Position numbers and translations under genes: made by a program. A stretch of 48,302 nt of DNA. Source: a virus. Location: the IMG/VR virus record IMGVR_UViG_3300032333_000234, positions 1-48,302 of that record, one strand, 5' to 3'. Of the stretch, positions 30,662-42,600 are shown one piece after another (position 1 is the stretch's first letter; each line of letters starts with the position of its first letter). Below the pieces are notes generated by a model. It saw only the letters and a list, made by a program, of their open reading frames with translations, did no database searches and was not told the origin of the DNA.

Positions 30662-33600
30662 GCTCCGTACCTGATCGCGAAATTGTTAAAGACGAAGACC
30701 TCCTTCCAATCTCGTATGGCGTAGGGTCTGTTGTAAAAGACAACAGAATCCTTGCCGCGAGCGATATCCCTGACGCTGGTTACGCGACTACGGCAGCTAC
30801 TCTTAGAAGCTTCATTCCTGGCGTTGCCGGTTGGCTCGGAAGTCGCGCGGGTGGAGCCCTGGGCGGAACGGCTGGTACATTCATTTCGCCTGGCGCTGGA
30901 ACGATTGCGGGAAGCTTTATTGGCTCCACTGCAGGTGGTGGCGCGCTTAGTTCAGGCGCTCAATATCTTCAGAACCTTGTGGCTCCGGTTGGAGCGAAGG
31001 AACTGTATGCCATGCGCAAATATCCGAAGCTTACGATGGCTGGAGGCTACCTGGCATCTGCTCCATTCCTTCGCGCATCCGGCATCGACGAGTGGTCGCG
31101 CGATCCATCTGGAAGACTTAAGAATGCAGCCGGCGAATTCGCTGGTGAGTTCGCTGGGTCGGCGGCCATTCATGCTGCCACAGGCCAGAAGTGGAGGGAC
31201 TTTGACTTTGGCGGCGAAGTAATCGGCGCAGCGATTGAATCGGTCCTTCAGAATGAAGAAACAAAGCTTGGGCGCACGATCGCAGGAGCCGTTGGTCTTG
31301 GCGGAAGCTCCATCCCTCCGCCCGTAATCGTAAACCAAGGAAGGAATCAGGTGCCTGGTGTTCAGAGCGAAATCGTGTCGGAGGCGCAAGGCGCAAGGAC
31401 CGTTGTTCCGCCCGTTCAGCAGCCCGGTGTTTCCACCCCCACTGCCACAGCGGCTCCTATTGCAACCACAACCCCCGCTTCTACTACGGTTCCTACGGCT
31501 CCTGCAGCCCCTGTCGCTCCTGTCGCGCCTGTCGCAACAACTCCTGCTGCCCAGGTTCAGCCGGCTGGGCAAAGCCAGCCTGCTGTTCCTGCTGCAACCC
31601 AGACCAATCAGCCTGGAGTCCCCGCACCCGTCGTCACGCCAACGGCTGCCAACGCCGAAGCTGCCGCAAGCGCGCAGGCCCCAGCCATCGAAGAGGAAGA
31701 CTTTAACCCGGTTCAGCCACGCCCTGCCAACAGTGATGTTCTTGCCGCCAAATGGGACGAGCTATATGCCGATACTCATAATCCGGACGGCAGACCCAAG
31801 ACCTATGTTGAGCGAAGGCCGGAAAGCTGGGTAGATAAGAAGAACGATCCTGAGTATAAGCCAGAATTCGATACACCTGGAAGGGGTACCGGGAACATGC
31901 CTTCGGTTCCTAGGCCAAAAATTATTCCTGAAAGCGTGGCAAAAAACTCAGCTCCTGACCTGGTGGATGCACGCACGGCTAATGATCTCAATGCATGGAT
32001 CGAAATGGGCATCAAGGATAATGCAAAGGTCGCGGAGTACGTAAAAAACAACAAGGCAGCCGTAGACCAGGCAGCTCAGGCCTACCTGGAATGGATGAAG
32101 AAGTATGGTGACACGAACTTTAGAGATGGATCCGTTAAGCCTAGCGATGCAGAGCGCGCCTTGATCCAAAAGTATGACCAAAAGAAAAATCCTGCATATG
32201 CGGCAGACTTGCTAAGAAGGCAGCAGGAGTGGGACGCTAAGCATGGCGAAAATTCCCCCATGCCTGCTACTCCTTACGATGGTCGCCCGAAGGACAACAA
32301 GAGGGCTAGTCGACTTCTTCGCGAGGGAATCGATCTAAAAAAGGCAGGATTCAAGCAAAGCGTGCAAGGCAAGTCTCAGGTCGCCGTATGGCAGAATGAT
32401 AAAGGCGACTCCATTCAGCCAAAGGACATCAATGGTAAGCGAGCATACGCGGTCTATCTTCACGGCAATAATGGAACCATGAACGGCAAGGGGATCAATG
32501 AAACGAACGCAGCTGCGATTGTTCAGACCATCCAGGAGGCGCTCGAGGTTATCGATGCGCACAACAAGCCCAAGGCGCCGACTCCTACGGCAACCCAGCC
32601 CCAGGCTGCTACAGAAGACAAGGACACCAATGACCAGGGTAAGCCAAAGGATACGGAGAAAGACAACAAGGATCAGCCGGCCGCCCAGGCTCAGACCCAG
32701 GCTCAAGCAGAAGACCTGAACCCCGCCGAGGTAACTCCCGAACAAGCCGCAGAGCTCGCAAAAATCTTCAACTCCATCCCGCAGTACAAGTGGGCAAGCC
32801 CCGCAGGGGATGCCTATTCCAAGTTCCGAATGGAGGTAATGAAGGCGCTTGGAGCCCAGAACGTCACCAGATCCAACTCTGGCGTCAACGCCTACCGCGA
32901 CCTGATCATCGACAAGTTCGGCATCGACCGAAAGCAGACCATCTCTAAGATCGACAAGGATATCCAGGATTTCCTGAAAAAGCTATTCAAGGGCAGCTCT
33001 GGCAGCCTGGACAACGACGACGGATCTACCGGCGAGGTCAACACTTCTGAGCTCACCAAGAAGCCAAAAGGCAATCAGCAGGCCGGCGGCAAGCCTGGCC
33101 CTTCGAGCGTTACCAATCCAATTACCGAAGACGAGAAGGCCAAGCTGAAGGAGCTAGACCTTGAGCAGATCAGGCAGGATAACGAGGACGCGGAAGACGA
33201 AGACGCTGATGTTAACGAGCCTTTCCATAGCATCTTTACGGATATCGCTGAAAGAAATGGGTACATGAACAAGGCCGAAATGAAGGCATACCTTGAAGGC
33301 GTATTTGGAGCGAAGGAGTTTGCCGACATGGATGCAGCCAAGGCTTTGGCCAAGTGGACGCCTGCTCCTAAGCCGGTCAAGTGGGACGGGAAGAAGACGC
33401 CAATCAGCGGCACGAGCCACAGCGTATCAACTGTTCCGAACTCGACACCAAAGAAAAAAGGAGGCCACGGAGGCAGGGAAAGGGCGGCTGTTGTGATCTT
33501 TGACAAGGACGGTAAAGCCGTTCTGATCGCAAGATTCAACGAATGGAAGAATAGGTATAGCGGAACATCTACGATTGGTCCTAACCTCTTCGATGGCGGT

Positions 33601-36600
33601 ATTGCATCTAGAGAAGGTTTTAACGGCATGGTGCCTAAGTATGAAAGCTTTGAGGATATGGTTGCCGATATTGGCAAAGAAGAAGCCATCAAGGTCTATG
33701 ACGAGTTCATTAAGGCGCAGATCGCCGAAATGAGGAAGATGGCGAAAGATCTGAAGTTCAACCCAAAGGAAGACGCGTCCGCAGTCAGGGTAAGCTTCGA
33801 GCGTTTCAATAGAAACTCCCTCGATCTTGAGTCCGGGAAAGGGCTAAGCTTGGACCCTCTTAACGAGATTCTTGGACTTACCGGAAAAGAGTCTGACATT
33901 GATTTCGCCGCAGCCGTTGAGAAGCGATACGGAGTGACCTTTGACGATGCCGGTAGGGGGTATGGATCCGGGTGGAACAAGGCGGAGAAGTTCAGAAGGC
34001 ATTACGAATTTAGCTTCAACATCAATGTCCCAGGACTGCCTAAGCAAGAGCGCGGTAAGAACTGGATGTTCGACCTAGACAATCACGACTGGATTCAGGC
34101 AGTAAAGTATGAGGCGCTTGCCAGCCGCATAAAGGACCCGTCCAAGGAAGCGTCCGACCTTCGCAAGAAGATCCCTGATCTCGCATGGGAAGGTTCGGCA
34201 CGAAAGAAGGCTGAAGCCAAGCTAGAGGCGATGAATGAGGCATATGCCAAGAAGGTATTGGAGGACATGAAGGTATATAGCCCTGAGGACAGTCGATACG
34301 TCAAAGGTTCTGTCATTCCCGACTACTTCCCTGGTCAGACGGACATGACCTTTAACGAGGGCGAGATCGAAGAACTTGCTACGATTTATAAGCCTGATCC
34401 GATTGAAACAATACCGGACCCGAACTCGAGCGAGAAGCCTCCGGAGAACGCCAGGGAAAACCTGGCCTTTATCGAAAAGAATGACCGCGAGCTTTACACC
34501 TTGCTGCAAGAGCACTCAATGATCTCAAAGAAGATCAAAGCCATCTCTGAGTCCCTGCAAAAGGGTGAGTCTGATGACATTGACGCAGATATTAGCAAGC
34601 ATGCAGAACTGACCAGGAAGCTTCTTAAGGCAAAGCTGGATATCGTCATTCAGACGAACAAGCTCGAGAAGGAGTACGAAGCCGAGCGAGACAAAGCCGT
34701 AGAACAGCAGAACAGGGCTGACAAGAAGTTCCCGGTAGGAAAGGACTCCTACATCTCTTTCGACACAGCTTCCACGAAGGAGGCAAACAATATTGAAATC
34801 GACGAGAGCGCAGACGAAAACATCAAGGAGATCGACAAGGAGATTCGTGGCCTTATGGCCGAGAGAAACGACCTAGACGATGACAATTCTGCGGATAAAC
34901 CCAAGATCAAAGATGTTGAGGCAAGGATGGAGGACGCGGAACGAAGAAAGAACGCCATTTCTTCGATCAAGAAGAAGACGATTAAGGCGTCTATTACTTC
35001 TGCCGATGGTACAAGCAAAGGTTCTGTTCAGATCAACATTGGAGAACCTCTCCCAGACTACGCTCGCGAAGAAGACTCTTACATGGAGGAGGGTGAATCG
35101 TCTACGCATGTCAAAATTGACGTAGACTGGAAGTCGGTAAGCCAGGATGAGATTAATGACATTGTTGAAAACGTTGTCATCAGGATGCTGTCGATGCGCG
35201 TAAAAACGGATACGAGAAGGCATGACAATCTTACTGAAGCCGTATTGTTCTCAACTGAGGGACTTGATGAGAACTCCGTCAAGATGCTCAAGAAGGCCGT
35301 TGGAGAAATCCAGTCAAAGGAAACGAAATATGAAAAATCGACTTACTCAAAGGCGATAAAGGAAGGTAATGCTATTCTTTTTAGCCTTACAGACTCTACA
35401 ATCGGAAGCATGTCTGACGACGGAATGACTGCCGAGTCGGCTGAATACGCTGGTCTGGAGAAAGAGGATGGAAGTTGGACCAGAGAGGCGATTCGAAATC
35501 TCGTAGTTGAAGCCGAATCATCGCTACCCATGTTCGATCGGCGCAAGAAAGACATCATAGAAGAGCTTGTTGACGACACAGACGAACAGCTTGATATCGC
35601 AAATCTTAAGATCAAGCAGATGGTAGACGATGCCATCAAGGGCATCGGTCCTGAATCGTACAAGGGCCTTAAGGAGCTGGTACAGGCCATGAAGGACTTC
35701 AAGTCCGGCAAGATGTTTGGTGACAAGGGTCAGGCTCAAGCCAAGCCCGTCAAGCCCACCAAGCCGGCAGCAACCGAGGCGCAGCCGACGACGCCTGCGA
35801 TGGACAGCGTAACCGCCATTGCGCAGGAAAAGCCTGACGACTCTGCGTCCCTTAAGGCAGCCAGGACGAAGCTTCGTTCCGTCATCGATAAGCTTGGCGC
35901 CGACAGCGACAAGGCCAAGGCCATGGCAAAGAATATCGAGCAGGCTGAAAAGAAGCAGGCCGGCTTCAACACGGCTTCCGACGAAAGACTGAAGCCGTAC
36001 GGATCCGTCCAGGAGCCGTCGAAAGTAACCGAGGCAAGGCAGGTAATTTCACAGGAACTAAAGAAGGGTCGCGGTAAGAGCCTGGCCTACAACAAGGCAT
36101 TGGCAACGATCGACCAATACGAGAACGAGTACGACCTGTTTACCGGGAACGTAACCGAAGAGGGCATCCAGAGAGTCTCAGACAAGGTTCTTAGTGACTT
36201 CCTTGAGATGGCGCAGGATGCCGTAAACTCAGGCAACGAAGTTAAGCCCGAGCTTAGCGAGATGTTCAGGATGGCGCAGGCCGAGTTCATGCGCCGTACA
36301 AAGGAGGATGAGCGTCGCGAAGACTACGGCGACCTCCTGGCTGACATTGCGTCCATCGTGAATAGCAGCAAGGGGCAGATCGCAATCCCCACCCTTCCGC
36401 AAGCACTTGGTTCCAGCTATTCAGAAACATCTCAGATGTTCGATAAGGGCCTAACGACCGGTAAAAACAGCATCCTGCGCCAGCCAGCCTTCGGAATCGA
36501 CGTGGCCAGGTACAAGTCCGACAAGGACTACAAGAACAGCATCAACAGCCAGGCCGAAGCGATGATCGAAAAGCTCGCCATGCGCCTGAATTCGCTTGGA

Positions 36601-39600
36601 TGGACTCAGTTCGACCCGACGAACGTGTCCAGCAGCGAGCTGATGGCCGCGCTTGTCGAGGCCGGCATGGGCAAGCCACTTGTTCCTATGGGCGGAGTCA
36701 ACGGAGCCAAGTGGAAGGGTGACGTTGGAAGCGTTGCCAGCTTGACCGAAACTAACACTGCCTCCTTGCCTGGGGATATCTTCAAGACGGCCCAGAAACC
36801 AAAGCAGCTTGGAGGAAAGCCCTCTGGCGAGCTCATTGACGAATCCGAAACCTTCAGCCTGTCTGGAGGGACTGTTTCGCAGGCAACCAGCCGGGCTGCT
36901 AATGACGACCAGACCCAGGATCTAGCCCCCGAAACCGAAGAGCCTGCCTATGTGGCCCAGGCCAGAGTTCAGCTGGCAAAGCTTGAGAAGTCTGGCAAGA
37001 ACCCTGAACAGCAGCGCACGCTTCGGGACACCATCGAGCAGTACGAAGCCACCAAAAAGCAGCCCCAGCCCCAGCAAAACGAGGCTGCCGATGACCAGCC
37101 TACTGTCGTGTCAGCCACGCAGGAGCAAATCGATCAGTTTAACAACCTTGTTTCAGAGGCAGAATCCACGATGGACGACCTTGAAAGCACGGCAGGGGGA
37201 ACTGCTGCGTCCGACAAGGAGGTCAACGGAAAGAGGGGGGTTATTGCAATGGCAAGGGAAGCCATTGAAAATTCCTCATTCAGAAACAGCTCTATCTCCA
37301 GCCAGGAGTCCGCTGACATGTTGCGCGCTGCTTCTACAAGGGCCGTCGAAATCCTTGAGTCTCACCAGGAAAAGGCGAGTAACATTGAAGACATGGGACG
37401 GGAAGACCCGTTTTCCGAGCGAGAGGACATGATTGACCAGCTTCAAGACCTCGCAAATCAGCTTGATATACTTGCCGACATTATCGAAGAAGCCGCCGGC
37501 AACCAGAATGACCAGGGCGCCGCCACTGAAAAACGTGGTCCGACCCAGATCATGAACGAAATAAACGCGCTTCGAGAGCAGCGTCGCGAGGAAACCGATG
37601 CTATTCTTGATTCAAAGCTTGGACTAAAGGGGACTGACGAGGCTCTTACCGCCATCGCGAAGAAATACGACCCTCAGTTCAAGAAGCTCAACGCCGAGTT
37701 CAAGAAAGCCACCAAGAACTCTCCTGGCGGAACCCTTGGAATCGAGAGGTCCATCGAGCTGGATAACGATAAGGCTAAAACGATCCTGAAATACAAGAAG
37801 CAGCTTGATGCCGGCATCATCACCCAGGAGCAGTATGACCAGATGGAGGCCACGATTTTGGGCAAGGATAAGTCCAAGCAGCCTCCCGTCGTCGATGAGA
37901 CGGGTGTGAGAATCAAAGGACTAGACATTTCGGCGCCACTTCCTGTCTCGATTACGAGCCAGAAGGACAAAGATGCGGTCGCAAGGTCAATCATCCAGGA
38001 AATCGGCAATCAGATCAGGGGTCAGAACGGAGTTCCTCTTTCTACGTTCGGAGATCTGAAAAAGATCAGCGGAGCTGAGGCTTATGTCATCCAGGAGATC
38101 AAGGCCTTCCTGGACAAGAATCCTGAAGCAAGCTACCTTGAGGTCGTTGCAAACCTGAAGGAAGCAAGCCTTCCGATCAATAGCAAGCTGAAGGGCAATA
38201 ACGACAAGAAGTATTCCGTTTACGCAATAATGCAGGACGCATACAGGTCTGCGGTGTGTGACCTGAGGTTGGCCCAGCTGGCCCAAGGAATGTCTGTCAG
38301 CGAGGTCGTCTCCGGGGACATTAAGTCCTTAAGGACGAACGCGGTAAACGGATACTACATCATGGAGCAAGCAGGGTTGTCCGATCCGATACTGAGATAC
38401 CTAAACACAAGTGGTGCGCCCTATGTATCCGGAGAGATCAGCACGGACACAAGCAAGGGAGGGCCTAAGGACGACGCAGACCGTCTTCTTGGAAATACCG
38501 CGTTTGGGATGGCTCGCATGTTCAATGATGCCGTAGACAAGTTTGTTGGAACGGGGAAATACACCACCACAACCAGCCTTCTTGACGCAGTAATCAAGGA
38601 CTTAGAGGCACGGGTAAAGGGCGGAACTGATACTGATATCGAGAACCAGATTCTAACAAAGATAAAGGCTCAGGTTAACAGCAATAAGTCGTCAGACCCG
38701 TTCTCCAGGTTCGACCGTCTTGCGGACGACAACGACAAGGCTCGAGAGCTCGACAAGCGCATCGACCGAAACGCCAAGAACCGTCGGGGCGACCCGGACG
38801 CCCGAAAGGGTTTTACGGGCATGATTGCAAGAGCTCTTGATGAACTTCGCCTGCGCGGAGAGATCACGGCCAAGGAAGCCGAAGGTCTTACGCGCATAAT
38901 GAATTACATCGGTTCTCAGTTCTTCTCCGGCGAGAAAATGTCGATCAAAAACGACAACGAGAGGGGCTATTACGGCATGTATTCCTGGGGCGACAATGTG
39001 CTTACCATCTTCCGAGACGCCGTGCGCGACGGTCGGTTCGAGTATACGGCTGCCCACGAAATCGCTCACCTTCTGACGAAGTACCTCCCAGAGAAGGACC
39101 GAATTGACCTGATCAACGAGTGGCGCAGCGCCAGAAAGAAGTACCTTAAGGAGAACCCAGGCATCGCTGCCGTATTGAAAGACCCGTATATTGACTTCAA
39201 CTCCACACACTTCAGCTCGCTCGACGTCCAGAAGGCCGAGTCTATCCAGCCAGGAGCCTCAAAGCTGTTCGTCCAAAAGGTGATCCCGGTTGGCCTTATG
39301 GGGAAGACCAAGACGGTCTATGTCATCGCTGCGCACGAAGGAGTGTACCAAATCTTCAACGCCGACGAGTTCTTCGCCGAGAACTTCGCCCGTATCGTGA
39401 TGAAGCGCCTCAATTCGGACCCTGCCTACACCGGCAACCCGAACACCTGGCGCGAGAAGCTGGCGTCCCTGTGGGACATGATCAAGACGGGCTTCCGTCA
39501 GATGTTCGGCAAGGACGTGACTGCCAGAATTCTGGCAGACTTCGCCAAGGGCAAGATTACGCCAGACATGAAGGGCAATTACGGCCTTGATGCGCTCCAC

Positions 39601-42600
39601 ACCGTCACCCCGTCTAAGACAAAAAATGTCGACAAGATCGAGGCAATGTCAAGGGATCAGCGCATGGGCGAAGACAAGCTTGTCGTGACCGAACAGAGCG
39701 AAAGAGAGCTCGCGCAGAATCTCGCAAAGGCTGCCAACAAGAGCATGACCATAAAAGACGCCGTTCATATGGTCCTGAGAGGCGCGACCGGACCTAAGGC
39801 TGACCTGATCAGACTGCTTACTGCCAAAATCGACAAGAATTACAGGGTTCAGTTTTCAGACAAGAAGTATTCCGAGCTGTATAAAGACGGCCTTGAGACT
39901 TCCGAGGGAAACCCTATTCCGTCAGACAAGGTTCTTGGCCTGCATTCCGCCAGCGGACAATACATCCGAATCTTCCTTCCTATGATGACTGCCAAGGAGG
40001 CAAAGCTTCGTGGACAGGCAAGCCTTGCCGACGTTGTATCATACGTCCTTACGCATGAGGTCATCCATTCTTACACCAAGAAGGTGATCGATGGTGACAA
40101 AGTCCTGAGAGCCCACGCACAGGCCCTGGTCGACGAGATCAGGGAAGAGCTGAGCCTTACAATGTCAGACATGCACATCGACGAAAAGTTCTATGGACTC
40201 ACCTCTCCGGCTGAACTCCTTACGGAGTGCCTTATAGACCCGAAACTTCGAGAAATCGCGAACTCGATCCAGAGCAAGACAAAGAGGCTTTCTGAGCTGA
40301 GGGGTCAAACCGTCCTTGAGAAGATCGTATCGCTTTTCCAGAGCGCTCTTGAGGGCGTAGGCATCAAGGTCAACCGTGACAGCGTACTTGATAGGGTGTC
40401 TGAAATCATCGCCATTGAAAGGGATGCAACGTTCGAGCGCAGCAAGGGGCAGCAGCATCACCTCATCTTTGTGATGCGCGGAACCGTAATGAAGGAAGCC
40501 AATTACAAGCAGACCGAGGACTACTCATACTCACCTGACAGCCCGACAGCAACGAACATTAGGGCGGGAATCACGCGCGGAACAAAGCTCTTTAACGAGC
40601 GCAAGAACCGAGAGCTCGAGAGGGCCAAGAGGTACCGCGATCAGGGGCTTCAAGACATGGCTGACACCGTTGAAACGGATGCCAACGACATGCAGGCTCA
40701 GTTTGATGCGTGGCTCAGAAGCGAAGAGGCCAGGATTAGGGGCGTAATGCCCATGCTCGAGCAGGCCGTTCCGGACCTTAGCAAGATCGACGGAAACGAC
40801 AGCCCGAGCGCGCGCGAAACCCTGCTTGGAATCCGTGATGACGTCATGCCGTCGATCGGACCGGCAAACCGCCAGCCCGTCAGAAAGACCGAAGAAAAGA
40901 GCATCGGCCAGATCGCGTGGGACGTTGTTTCTGGACGATACTTCTCAGGCATCAGCACAAAGGCACATCAGAATGCAGAACGTCATGATTACAGTCAGAC
41001 GGTAAAGGATGTTGCCAACATGATCCACTCCAGGCCTGGCGTGGACTCCAAGTCGACCGAGCGCGACATTCCTACGGCGATGATGACCAGCCGTATCAAG
41101 TACCAAAACCGTTTCCAGGAGATCATTTCACCCCTTCGCGACACCCTGGCTGCATTCAAGGACGGCGCCGCAGGAACGGCCCAGGAGCAGCGCGAAATCG
41201 TCTATCGTGCGCTGCACGACATGATTCGAGGAGAGAAGCCCATCACCAAGGGCAAGCTTGGCGATGTTGCTACGAAACTGAAGGGTCTTTTTGAAGAGCT
41301 CAGGCAGTACCGCACCGAAGCCGGCGAGAAGCTTGGCGAGATCCAGGACTACTTCCCGGCTGTATACGACTCTCCCAGAATCTCAAAGGAGCGTAACGCA
41401 TTCACCAAGGATGCAACAAACGCATACTACATCACGCTGTCCAACATGAGCAGCGAGGATCTGGCCAAGGAGCTTGGTGTATCCAAGAAGGAGGTCGAAT
41501 CCGGCATTACCAAGGATGGTCGTGCAATCGATCAGATGATCAAGGAAGCGTCAGTAGGGAAGGCCCTTGAGCTTTTCAACATGCACCTTCGAGGCATGGG
41601 TTCCGACGAGTTCGACAGCATTTTCGGAGGCAGCCAGGGTTCCGACCAGGAGAACACTAATCTCTCCAGAAAGTTCAAGGGGGACGCCCAGAAGATCATG
41701 TCCAAGTGGCAGGTTGCCGACCCGTTCCGTGTCGTAAGCTCTTACATCACGTCTTCTGTCAAGAAGGCCGAGGTCGTCAGGAAGTTCGGATCTGAAGGTG
41801 AAATCTGGAAACAGTACGCCGAGCAGATGGAGGCGGACGGCGTTCCTTATGAGGTGATATCCGAGATGCGCGAGCTGGTCCGTGTCGCAGCCGGCTATGG
41901 TGTTGCGCCCAAGAACAAGGCATCACAAACCTACGTCGACTCGATCACCATGATGACGGCGGCTTCGGCGATGGGACGAGGATTCCTGAACAACCTGGTA
42001 GAACCGGTCACTATGGGCATCCGCGCAGGAAACCCGCTGTCCGCGCTCCGTGGTCTTGTTGAGACTTGGGGCAGGTTCATTCGCGAGGTGGCAAGCCTGT
42101 CTCCGGCCATCAAGAATAAGCTTGGTGATACCTTCTGGGGTGAATACGGAAAGGAAATCGGAACTATCCATAGCAGCATTGAAGACGCATGGATGGCCAC
42201 GCACTCCATGGACCTTGATGCAGACCGGGCCGACCCGAGGTTCCGCTGGATCACGAATCGCATCTACCAGGCCAACCTGATGGACGCCTCAGAGGTGGCC
42301 AAGCAACAGGCTTCGCACGCGATCGGCTACAGCTTTATCATGGGTCTTGCCAAGCTTAAGCAGGGCAAGAGCTGGATGAACAAGCTTGGCATGGACACCA
42401 AGCAAAGCACCACCGACCAGCTCAACGAGCTTGGCATCCCGGAGGACCAGCATGATCAGTTTGCTCAGTTCGTCATCGACCTGGACAAGAAGAACGGCGT
42501 GGACCGAATGAAGGCCATGACGGATAACTCCGATATGGCCAAGCTTCACCAGGAAGCCATGATTCGCTTCTCGTATCAGTCTTCGGTCAGATCCAACCGA

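Noticed and set aside
33445-33600. Nudix domain in the giant protein (VVIFDKDGKAVLIARF)
   Set aside because: The required GX5EX7REUXEE signature is not present downstream.
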